Of a DNA stretch of 64,000 nt, positions 8,679-16,243 are shown piece after piece (position 1 is the first letter of the stretch; the number at the start of each line of letters is the position of its first letter). Made by a program: the position numbers and the translations under genes. The stretch is from Roseateles oligotrophus (GTDB lineage Bacteria > Pseudomonadota > Gammaproteobacteria > Burkholderiales > Burkholderiaceae_C), in NCBI RefSeq assembly GCF_025717515.1, contig NZ_JAJIRN010000009.1, positions 62,001-126,000 on the forward strand. The letters are read 5' to 3'. Below the pieces are notes generated by a model. The model was not told the DNA's origin. It worked only from the letters and a program-made list of their open reading frames with translations, and searched no databases.

Positions 8679-9363
8679 AGAGATAACCCTGAGCGCGCAC
8701 GGTCTTGATGCGCTCGGCGGCCCCCAACTTTCGGCGCAGGCGCGAGATGCGGGCGTCAATGGCGCGGTCTAGGCCATCAAACTCCAGCCCGCGCAGGCCT
8801 TGCATGATGTCGTCCCGCGAGACCACGCTGCCGGCGCGTTCGGCCAGAAACAGCAGCAGATCAAACTCGGCCGTGGTCAGTTCGATCTCTTTCTCATCCA
8901 CCGTGACCGAGCGGGCGGCCGGTTTGATCAGCAGGACGTCGAAGCGCAGTTCGGCGCTGTCGCCGGCCGGGCTCTGTGCCGACGCCAGAGGTTCGCGGCG
9001 CAGCAAGGTCTTGATGCGGGCCAGCAGCACGCGCGGCGAGACCGGCTTGGTGATGTAGTCGTCGGCGCCCCCTTCCAGGCCCATCACCTGGTCGATGTCA
9101 TCGTCGCGGGCGGTCAGCATGACGATGCGGCCGGCAAAGTCGCGCCGCACATCGCGCAGCACGTCAAAGCCGTCTTTGTCGGGCAAGTGGCCGTCCAGCA
9201 GCACCAGCTCGAAGCCGCCGGCGCGCATCAAGGCCTCGCCTTCGATGCCGCTGGCGCTATGGCTGACCATGTAGCCGGCCTTGCTCAGGCTGGCCACCAC
9301 CAACTCGGCCAAGCGCTCGTCGTCTTCGACCAACAGCAGGCGCGGCGCTATTTCTTCTTTCAC
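8665..9363 (-). CDS. Two-component response regulator, OmpR/RstA-like
   Basis: The protein has 232 residues: a receiver domain ('LLLVEDDERLAELV', phospho-acceptor Asp in 'LVLLDGHLPDKDGFD' near residue 57, 'TARDD', 'YITKPVSPRVLLARI') and an OmpR-type winged helix ('IELTTAEFDLLLFLAERAG', 'RAIDARISRLRRKLG', 'IKTVRAQGYLF'). The start was set to GTG 9363 (KEEIAPRLLLVEDD). It has a Shine-Dalgarno sequence AAGGA and overlaps the stop of the upstream esterase gene as GTGA, which indicates translational coupling. A longer frame to 9414 would add an unlikely Arg/Gly-rich leader lying inside the esterase gene. It forms a pair with the downstream kinase. Confidence 0.92.
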   Translation of the reverse strand: MKEEIAPRLLLVEDDERLAELVVASLSKAGYMVSHSASGIEGEALMRAGGFELVLLDGHLPDKDGFDVLRDVRRDFAGRIVMLTARDDDIDQVMGLEGGADDYITKPVSPRVLLARIKTLLRREPLASAQSPAGDSAELRFDVLLIKPAARSVTVDEKEIELTTAEFDLLLFLAERAGSVVSRDDIMQGLRGLEFDGLDRAIDARISRLRRKLGAAERIKTVRAQGYLFAKD

Positions 9364-10082
9364 TGCTTGTCTTCCTTGTCTTGCTCGGCTGCCGCCTGCA
9401 TCGCCTCTTTCCACATCCTTGCGGGCAAGAAGGTACGCAGCTGTTCCATCGCGCGCTCGATCAGCTCCGGGTGCAGTTCATGGCCGATATCGGGCAGCAC
9501 ATCGGCGGTGATATCGGCGCCTAACTGCACCAGGCGACGGGCCGCGCTGACCTGGTCTTGATAGGGCAAGACGCCGTCGAGTTGACCGTGCAGTATGTGT
9601 ACGCTGACCTCGTGCGGCGCATGGGCCGGCGGGCTGGCGTAGGCGCCCGAGAAGGCCAGCACGCGGCCGGCCAGTTGGGCTTCGGCCTGCACCGCTTCGA
9701 GCGCCAACACCGCACCCTGCGAAAAACCGCCCAGCGCCACCTGTTGCCAAGGCAGCTCCCACTGCGCCGCCCAGCTGCGCACGGTGGCAATGAAGCCGGG
9801 CAATGCCGCCTGCACACGCTCGGCATGGTTGTCGTCATTGCAGCCGTCGAGCGAGTACCACTGCTGGCCGGCCTCAATCGGCAAGGGGGCGTTGATCGCC
9901 AGCACCGCGGCCTGCGGATATTGCGCCCGCAGCGCTTGCGCCAAGGGCCGCATCTGTGCGGCATCGGCGCCCGCGCCATGCAGGAGCAGGAACAGCAGCT
10001 CGGGCAGGCCCTTGTCGGGCAGCATGGCGACGGCGCGCGACGCGAAGGGGGCAGCAGGTGAGAGTGGAGCGGCGGTATTCAT
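9360..10082 (-). CDS. Esterase/carboxylesterase of the alpha/beta-hydrolase phospholipase-carboxylesterase family (YpfH-like)
   Basis: This 240-residue protein has the oxyanion/entry motif 'LFLLLHGAGADAAQM', nucleophile elbow 'LGGFSQGAVLAL' (GFSQG), catalytic Asp in 'HILHGQLDGVLPY' and His in 'DIGHELHPEL'. These match the acyl-thioesterase/carboxylesterase group that includes YpfH. No signal peptide is evident, so it should be cytoplasmic. Its stop codon overlaps the GTG start of the response-regulator gene, so it is probably the first gene of a three-gene operon with the two-component pair. The natural substrate is unknown. Confidence 0.85.
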   Translation of the reverse strand: MNTAAPLSPAAPFASRAVAMLPDKGLPELLFLLLHGAGADAAQMRPLAQALRAQYPQAAVLAINAPLPIEAGQQWYSLDGCNDDNHAERVQAALPGFIATVRSWAAQWELPWQQVALGGFSQGAVLALEAVQAEAQLAGRVLAFSGAYASPPAHAPHEVSVHILHGQLDGVLPYQDQVSAARRLVQLGADITADVLPDIGHELHPELIERAMEQLRTFLPARMWKEAMQAAAEQDKEDKQ

Positions 10083-10110
10083 GACCCGATTGTCGCTGCC
10101 CGAGCAGCGT

Positions 10111-13100
10111 TCAGGACCGGTTGCGGTCGTTGTCCCTATGCCCGATCAGCCGCACCAGCGTGGCGCGCAGCTTGGGTGCGTCGATGGGTTTGGTTAGGAA
10201 ATCATTCATGCCCGAGGCCAGCGCTTCGTCGCGCTCCGAGATCAGCGCCGCCGCCGTCAGGGCAATGATGGGCAGCTCTTCGGCATTGAAGCGGCGGCGC
10301 ACCTCGCGGGTCGCCTCATGGCCGCTCATCACCGGCATCTGCACATCCATCAACACGGCGTCAAAAGGCTTGCCCATGCTGTGCGCGGCCAGCACCGCCT
10401 CGACCGCCTGGCTGCCGTCGATGGCCTGCGCCACCTCCAGCCCCCATTGCTGCAACTGGGCCACGGCAATCATCATATTGACCGGGTGGTCTTCCACCAT
10501 CAGCACGCGCAGGCCTTGCAGGTCTTCGTTATTGCGGGCCTCGCGGGGCTGGTTGCTGATCGGCGTTGGCGCCGCCGGCAGCGGCAACTCGGCCCAGAAG
10601 GTCGAGCCCTGACCCAGCTCGCTGCGCACGCCGACCTCGCCGCCCATCAGCGTCGCCAACTCGCGGCAGATCGACAGGCCCAGTCCGGTGCCGCCATAGC
10701 GCCGCGTGGTCGACTCATCGGCCTGCGTGAAGGGCTGGAACAGGCGCTCATGCATGGCCGGCGCGATGCCCGGGCCGGTATCGATGACCTCGATGCGCAC
10801 CCGCTCGTCGCTCAAACTCAAGACCCGCACGGCCACCGAGCCGGATTCGGTGAACTTCAAGGCATTTGATAAATAGTTGCTGAGAATCTGCCGAATTCGT
10901 ACCTGGTCACCGACCACCCAGGCCGGCACATCGGCATCCACTTCGATCTGGAAGGCCAGGCGGTGCGCTTGCGCCAGCGTGAAGTAGGCCATGCGCATGG
11001 TGGCCAACATATCGCGCAAACCGAACGGTGCCGCCTCCAGCGTCAGGCGGCCGGCCTCGATCTTGGAGAGGTCGAGAATGTCGGAGATCAGGCCCGACAG
11101 GCTCTCGGCGCTGTCCAGCATCTGGTCCAGATAGCCGCGCCGCGTGGCTTCGCTCAGGTCGGGCTGCTGCAACATCCGCGCCAGGCCCAGCAGGCCGTTC
11201 AGCGGGGTGCGAATTTCATGGCTGGTATTGGCCAGGAAGGCGCTCTTGGCGCGGCTGGCCGCCTGCGCTTCGTCCTTGGCCTGGGCGAGCGCGGCCTCGA
11301 CGCGGCGGCGCTCGGTGATGTCTTCCAGAATCCAGATCGTGCCGCCCCGGCTGGGGTGGTGCGGGTCGACCGCCTTGGCCAGCAGGCGGCACAAGAAGGT
11401 ACTGCCGTCGCGCCGGCGCATGGTTTGCTCGGTCTCGACTTGCTCGCCCGCTTCCAGCTTGGCGCCCAGTTCCTGGCCGACGGTTTGGTAGCTTTCTTTG
11501 CTGGGCCAGACCACGCTGCCATGCTGACCGAGCAGGCTGCCGGCGGGCCAGCCGAACATGTCCTCCACCAGACGATTGACCTGTATGAAATGCTGGTCGC
11601 GCGTCAGCGTGATGCCGATCGAGGCGTTCTCGAGGATCGCCTGATGCACCAGGCGGCTACGCTCGGATTCGCTCACGTCACGCGAATTGATGACCAGGTA
11701 TTGCTGGCCGTCCATCGCAAACGGCGCGGCCGACATCAGCATCGCAATCGGCTCGCCGGCCTTGTTGTTGAAGCTGACCGGGAACTCATCGGCGCGGCCA
11801 TGCAGGCGTATCTGCTCCAGCACATGCTCACGGTCGGCCGAGTTGCGCCAGATGCCTAACTCGTCGGCCGTACGGCCCAGCACTTCCTCGCTGCTATAGC
11901 CGGTCAGGCGCTCAAAGGTCTTGTTGACCATCGCGTAACGGCCCGAACTCAGTTCGGTCAAGGTGATCACATCGGGGCTGGTGGCGACCAGATGCGAGAG
12001 CAGGCCCTCGGAGCGGCGCAAGGCCTCCTGGGCGCGCGATTGTTCGGTCTGATCGATGAAGAAGCTCAAGGTGGCGGGGCCGCTGGCGGCATCGACCCGC
12101 ACGCTGGTGGCCGACACCAGGCGCCGCCGCCTTGACAGCGTGCGCAGGCGGAATTCGGCCATAGGCAGCATGCCGCCGACGGCCATCGCCTCGATCTTGG
12201 CGGCGCGTTGGCGCGCGCGCTCGTCGTCGCCGGGTTCGTAATGCGAGAACAGGTCCTGCCCGATCATGCTGCTGCGCTGGGTGTAGCCGAACATCGCCAT
12301 CGCGGCCGGGTTGGCATCGAGTACACGGCCCCAGCGGTGCAGCACCAGCGGGCTGGGTGAGCGCCGGAACAGCTCCCGGTAGCGCGTCTCGGTGGCGTGG
12401 ACGGCGTTCTCCGCATGCACCTCGTCGGTGACATCGCGGCCAACCCCCCAATAACCGCGAAAATTGCCCTGGCTGTCAAAGCGCGGCTCGCCGCTGATCG
12501 AGACATAGACCACATCGCCATTGAGCGCGCGTCGGCGCGCCACCATGCCATGAAACGGCCGGTGCGACTCCAAGTCGGCGCGGTGCGCGTCCATGTCTTC
12601 GTCGCTGACGCCGAGGTTTTCGATCTCCCACGGTGTCTTGCCCAAACGGGCTTGCAGGTCCAGGCCCGATTTGCCCGGCGTGTCTTCGGCCAGATGGGTG
12701 AAGCGGTAGTCGCGGTTCATCTCCCAATACCAGTCGGCCGCCATGCTCAAGAGACCACGGAAACGTGCATTGCGTTCGGCCGCTTCCTTGGTCGAGCGCT
12801 GCACCATGCGCAGCATGGCAAAGCCCAGGGTCAGACCGATCATCAACAACAAGCCGTGGCTGACGGCACGCAATGGCAAGCTGGCCAAGGCGCCGGCGCT
12901 GCTCTGCCAGCCCCGATATTCGGCCCAGCCCAAGCCGAGCACGGCCAGCAGGCTGATCGCCGCCAGCGCCATGCCGACCCGCAAGCCCAGCATGGCGGTC
13001 GAGAAGGCCACCAGCAGACCCAGCACCGACAAGCTGAGCGAGTACAAACCGGTGCCGCGCGAAACGGCGATCAACACCGTCAAGACCATGATCAAGGCCA

Positions 13101-13416
13101 TGGTGCAGAGGACGGCGGTCATGCCCAAATGGCGTGGCAAGCGCCATAGGCTCAGCAGGCTCAGCAGGCCGATGCCGGCCGCAACGATGGCCGGCAGCAG
13201 GCCACCCAGCCAGGCATCATTCTGGCGGCCGAAAAACAGCACAAACGAGGTGGCCAGCAGAATTCCGCCGGACGCAGCGAGAAAGAGCCTTGCCGAATGC
13301 CAGCGCAGCTTGCGCTCCATCAGCGCTTGTTGATCGCTCGGGCTCAGCTCCTGGCCAACCAGGCTACTCAAATCGTCTTGGGATTCCTTGCTCACTTTGC
13401 CAACCGCTTCACTCAA
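10111..13416 (-). CDS. Hybrid sensor histidine kinase with membrane domain, four PAS domains and C-terminal receiver
   Basis: The protein has 1101 residues. After a short cytoplasmic start there are about six hydrophobic segments (residues 45-205). Four PAS-like domains follow, at about 225-340 ('ADWYWEMNRDYRFTHL'), 350-460 ('FRRSPSPLVLHRWGRVLDAN'), 480-590 ('TSPDVITLTELSSGRYAMVN') and 605-715 ('ENASIGITLTRDQHFIQVN'). HisKA has 'FLANTSHEIRTPLNGLLGLA', HATPase has 'NYLSNALKFTESG' and 'RRYGGTGLGLSICREL', and the receiver has Asp in 'FDAVLMDVQMPVMSGHE'. No output domain follows the receiver, so phosphorelay to a separate Hpt protein is likely. No cognate partner is adjacent. The input signal is unknown. 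Confidence 0.92.
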   Translation of the reverse strand: MSEAVGKVSKESQDDLSSLVGQELSPSDQQALMERKLRWHSARLFLAASGGILLATSFVLFFGRQNDAWLGGLLPAIVAAGIGLLSLLSLWRLPRHLGMTAVLCTMALIMVLTVLIAVSRGTGLYSLSLSVLGLLVAFSTAMLGLRVGMALAAISLLAVLGLGWAEYRGWQSSAGALASLPLRAVSHGLLLMIGLTLGFAMLRMVQRSTKEAAERNARFRGLLSMAADWYWEMNRDYRFTHLAEDTPGKSGLDLQARLGKTPWEIENLGVSDEDMDAHRADLESHRPFHGMVARRRALNGDVVYVSISGEPRFDSQGNFRGYWGVGRDVTDEVHAENAVHATETRYRELFRRSPSPLVLHRWGRVLDANPAAMAMFGYTQRSSMIGQDLFSHYEPGDDERARQRAAKIEAMAVGGMLPMAEFRLRTLSRRRRLVSATSVRVDAASGPATLSFFIDQTEQSRAQEALRRSEGLLSHLVATSPDVITLTELSSGRYAMVNKTFERLTGYSSEEVLGRTADELGIWRNSADREHVLEQIRLHGRADEFPVSFNNKAGEPIAMLMSAAPFAMDGQQYLVINSRDVSESERSRLVHQAILENASIGITLTRDQHFIQVNRLVEDMFGWPAGSLLGQHGSVVWPSKESYQTVGQELGAKLEAGEQVETEQTMRRRDGSTFLCRLLAKAVDPHHPSRGGTIWILEDITERRRVEAALAQAKDEAQAASRAKSAFLANTSHEIRTPLNGLLGLARMLQQPDLSEATRRGYLDQMLDSAESLSGLISDILDLSKIEAGRLTLEAAPFGLRDMLATMRMAYFTLAQAHRLAFQIEVDADVPAWVVGDQVRIRQILSNYLSNALKFTESGSVAVRVLSLSDERVRIEVIDTGPGIAPAMHERLFQPFTQADESTTRRYGGTGLGLSICRELATLMGGEVGVRSELGQGSTFWAELPLPAAPTPISNQPREARNNEDLQGLRVLMVEDHPVNMMIAVAQLQQWGLEVAQAIDGSQAVEAVLAAHSMGKPFDAVLMDVQMPVMSGHEATREVRRRFNAEELPIIALTAAALISERDEALASGMNDFLTKPIDAPKLRATLVRLIGHRDNDRNRS

Positions 13417-13535
13417 CTTGGTTCAACGCGGGAGTCTCCCCGACAAATTGGCGCTTGACCATTGGGTTAGCACCTGAATCGGGGCCTAAATCAAGGCCAG
13501 CGAGCATTTTGGGTATTTATGCACGGTCCATTGAT
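13417..13535. other. Intergenic gap between pyrF end and hybrid-kinase start
   Basis: This 119-bp gap is AT-richer than the flanks and presumably holds the kinase promoter (minus strand). No clear promoter hexamers, operator palindrome or terminator stem was recognised. Confidence 0.3.
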
Positions 13536-14390
13536 CTAGCCTTGGGTCGAATTGCGGGCCCGGTTCAACTGCTCGCGCGTTTGCAGCGCCACCCGGCGAG
13601 CGGCGGCGGCAAAGTCTTCGCCCGAGCTGGCGTAGAGCACCGCACGCGAGCTGCTGACGATGATGGGTGCCGTTGGCCCCCAGCCGGCTTGCACGGTCGC
13701 CTCGGCGTCGCCGCCCTGCGCACCCACACCCGGGATCAGCAGCGGCAGCGTCGGTGCCAGCTCGCGCACGCGGGCGATTTCGGCGGGGAAGGTGGCGCCG
13801 ACCACCAGGCCCAATTGGCCGTTCTTGTTCCAGTCGGTCTGCGCCAAACGGGCCAAATGCTCGTACAGCTTCGGATTCCCCGGCACATCGGCCAAGCGCT
13901 GGTTCTGCCAGTCGCTGCCGCCCGGGTTGGAGGTGCGGCAAAGCAGGATGGCGCCCTTGTCCGGATAGCGCAGGTAAGGTTCGATCGAATCAAAGCCCAT
14001 GAAGGGGGACAGCGTCACCGCGTCGGCCTGGTAGCGCTCGAAGGCCTCTTTGGCGTATTGCTCCGCGGTTGAGCCGATATCGCCGCGCTTGGCGTCCAGG
14101 ATGACCGGCACATGGGGCGCGACCCGCTTGATATGGGCCATCAGCTGTTCCAACTGCGCCTCGGCGCGGTGGGCGGCGAAGTAGGCGATCTGCGGCTTGA
14201 AGGCAATCACCAAGTCCTTGGTGGCATCGACGATGGCCGCGCAGAAGTCATAGATGCGGCCCGCGTCGCCCTTCCAGCTGCCGGGGAACTTGGCCGGCTC
14301 CGGGTCCAGCCCCACACAGAGCAAAGAGTCATTGAGGCTTTCGGCTTGCTTGAGTTGCTGGATGAAGTTCATGGGCGTGTTTTTCTGCAT
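13536..14390 (-). CDS. pyrF: Orotidine 5'-phosphate decarboxylase
   Basis: The enzyme converts OMP to UMP in pyrimidine synthesis. The 284-residue sequence is of the longer PyrF type 2 family: '[16 protein letters not shown]', '[14 protein letters not shown]', the catalytic Lys-bearing '[18 protein letters not shown]', '[17 protein letters not shown]' and '[20 protein letters not shown]' are all present. Two starts are possible, ATG 14390 (MQKNTP) and ATG 14372 (MNFIQQLK). Neither has a strong Shine-Dalgarno sequence, and family comparison slightly favours the shorter one. It is divergent from the GNAT gene. Confidence 0.95.
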   Translation of the reverse strand: MQKNTPMNFIQQLKQAESLNDSLLCVGLDPEPAKFPGSWKGDAGRIYDFCAAIVDATKDLVIAFKPQIAYFAAHRAEAQLEQLMAHIKRVAPHVPVILDAKRGDIGSTAEQYAKEAFERYQADAVTLSPFMGFDSIEPYLRYPDKGAILLCRTSNPGGSDWQNQRLADVPGNPKLYEHLARLAQTDWNKNGQLGLVVGATFPAEIARVRELAPTLPLLIPGVGAQGGDAEATVQAGWGPTAPIIVSSSRAVLYASSGEDFAAAARRVALQTREQLNRARNSTQG

Positions 14391-14437
14391 CGTTTAAGGT
14401 GTCGTATTGTCCAGGGTTTTATTCAGGGGAGGCCTGC

Positions 14438-15364
14438 ATGCTTGTTTTGACGACCGATAGGCTGCGCCTGCGCTGGTTCGCGCCGGGGGACGAGGCCTAT
14501 GTCCTGGAGCAGTTGCAGCAGGACTCCTGGAAGCTCAATATCAATGACCCCGGCGTGCGCGATCTCGGCGCCGCGAAGTTCTGGATGGAAGAAAAACTGC
14601 TCAGCCAATATTGGGGCAAGGGCCTGGGCCTGTGGGCGGTGGAGCGGACCAGCGACGGCGTCTTGATGGGCATGGCCGGCGTTTTGCAGCGCGACTACCT
14701 GCCGGCGCCCGATATCGGCTATGCCTTCTTGCCGCGCTATTGGGGCCAGGGCTATGCCCGCGAAGCGGCGCGTGCCTGCCTTGCCTATGCCCGCGACGTT
14801 TTGGGTGAGCCCCGGCTGATGGCCTCGACGGCACCCTTCAACGAGGCCTCGGGCCGGGTGCTTGAGGACTTGGGGATGCGCTATCTGGAGACCCAGCAGT
14901 TTGCCGGCGTCGAGGGGCTGAGCAAGGTCTACTCGATGGGTGAGCCGGCGCCGGCCGGCGACGAGCAGGCGCGCATCGCGGATCTGCTGAAGCGCTTCTT
15001 TGCCGTGTTCAACAACCAGCAGGGCCGCTGCCCAAGCCTGGCGGCGCTGCCCTATATGCTGCTGCCCCAGGCCATCATCAGCCGCGCCGATGACGCCGGC
15101 TTGCACCCCATGAGCGTCGAGGATTTTGTGCGGCCGCGCGCCGAGTTGCTGCGCCCCGGCGGGCGCTTGCAGCAGTTTGATGAAGCCATCATTGAGCAGC
15201 GCATTGATCACTATGGCCGCATCGCACAGGTCTGGGCGCGCTACCGCAAGCAGGGGCTGCTCGATGGCCAGGCTTTCGAGGCCGAAGGCGTCAAGACCCT
15301 GCAACTGCTGAACACCGGCCGACGCTGGCAGATCGCCGCGCTGGCTTGGGAGGATTTGCTGTGA
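14438..15364 (+). CDS. GNAT N-acetyltransferase fused to an NTF2-like domain
   Basis: The protein has 308 residues. Residues 1 to about 180 are a RimJ/RimL-type GNAT domain ('TDRLRLRWFAPGDEAYVLEQ', 'PDIGYAFLPRYWGQGYAREA', 'STAPFNEASGRVLEDLGMRY'), including the Q/R-x-x-G-x-A-type acetyl-CoA loop 'GQGYARE'. Residues about 190-308 look like an NTF2/SnoaL-like domain ('ARIADLLKRFFAVFNN', 'FDEAIIEQRIDHYGRIAQVW', 'LNTGRRWQIAALAWEDLL'). The start at ATG 14438 has a very good Shine-Dalgarno sequence (GGGGAGG, 7 nt away); a start at 14399 adds 13 residues without support. The acceptor substrate is unknown. Confidence 0.85.
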   Translation: MLVLTTDRLRLRWFAPGDEAYVLEQLQQDSWKLNINDPGVRDLGAAKFWMEEKLLSQYWGKGLGLWAVERTSDGVLMGMAGVLQRDYLPAPDIGYAFLPRYWGQGYAREAARACLAYARDVLGEPRLMASTAPFNEASGRVLEDLGMRYLETQQFAGVEGLSKVYSMGEPAPAGDEQARIADLLKRFFAVFNNQQGRCPSLAALPYMLLPQAIISRADDAGLHPMSVEDFVRPRAELLRPGGRLQQFDEAIIEQRIDHYGRIAQVWARYRKQGLLDGQAFEAEGVKTLQLLNTGRRWQIAALAWEDLL

Positions 15365-15436
15365 CCCATGAGCGAGCCAGTGCCGGTGTGTCACCGGAGC
15401 TTCAGTACACTGCGACCGTAGAGTTTCGGAGTTTGA

Positions 15437-16078
15437 ATGAATCAGGCCGACAAATTACAGGATGAAATGCTGGCGGCGATCGCCAGCCGCGGTGGCGCTC
15501 GCAACTACCCGGCGCATGCCGTGTTGATCAACGAGGGGGATCAATCGGACGCCTTCTATATTTTGTTGGCCGGCCGGGTCAAGGTCTATGGCGCGGGTGA
15601 TGATGGTCGCGAGGTGATCTACAACACCCTCGGGCCGGGCGAATATTTTGGCGAGTTGAGCCTGCTGGACGGTGCGCCGCGTTCGGCCTCGGTGGCCAGC
15701 CTGGAGCCACTGCGTTGCATCTTGGTGCGCGGGGTGGATATGCGGGAGTTCTTGGCCCAAAACCCTGACTTCGCTTTTCATCTGATTCAGCGCCTGGCTT
15801 TGTTGCTGCGCCGATCGACCGAAAACGTCAAGAGCTTGGCGCTTGATGATGTCTATCAACGCGTGGCGCGCATGCTCAATGAGTTGGCCGGCGCCGAGCC
15901 CCCCGACGGTGGCCCGAGGCAGGTTTCACTCAAGCTGACCCAGCAAGATATCGCGGAGCGGGTTGGGTCGTCCCGCGAGATGATCAGCCGGATCTTCAAA
16001 CAGTTGCTGCAGGGCGGCTATGTCGAGCAGCGCGATGGCCGCTTGGTGTTGCTGAGGAAGCTGCCGGCGGGTTGGTAG
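15437..16078 (+). CDS. Crp/Fnr-family transcriptional regulator
   Basis: This 213-residue protein has an N-terminal cyclic-nucleotide-binding fold ('DAFYILLAGRVKVYG', 'GPGEYFGELSLLDGAPRSASV') and a C-terminal Crp winged helix ('LKLTQQDIAERVGSSREMIS', 'RIFKQLLQGGYVEQRDGRLV'). There is no N-terminal cluster of four cysteines, so it is not an FNR-type iron-sulfur sensor. The phosphate-binding-cassette-like 'FGELSLLDGAPRSAS' contains the G-E-L and R-S-A elements seen in cAMP-binding members, so it may respond to a cyclic nucleotide. It is single-gene, with short gaps on both sides. Confidence 0.9.
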   Translation: MNQADKLQDEMLAAIASRGGARNYPAHAVLINEGDQSDAFYILLAGRVKVYGAGDDGREVIYNTLGPGEYFGELSLLDGAPRSASVASLEPLRCILVRGVDMREFLAQNPDFAFHLIQRLALLLRRSTENVKSLALDDVYQRVARMLNELAGAEPPDGGPRQVSLKLTQQDIAERVGSSREMISRIFKQLLQGGYVEQRDGRLVLLRKLPAGW

Positions 16079-16243
16079 CTTGCTGCTGTGTCGAGGCGGG
16101 ATTCAGCCTGACCGATTGAGTTGGATCAAGCCCGCAGCAAGGAGCTGGCAAGGGCGGGCATTCCGCCACGCTCGACGCGTCAAAAGTGCCGCATGATAGG
16201 GATGGTCTGCATTCGCGCATGACGCTCAAATGACGGGTCACCG

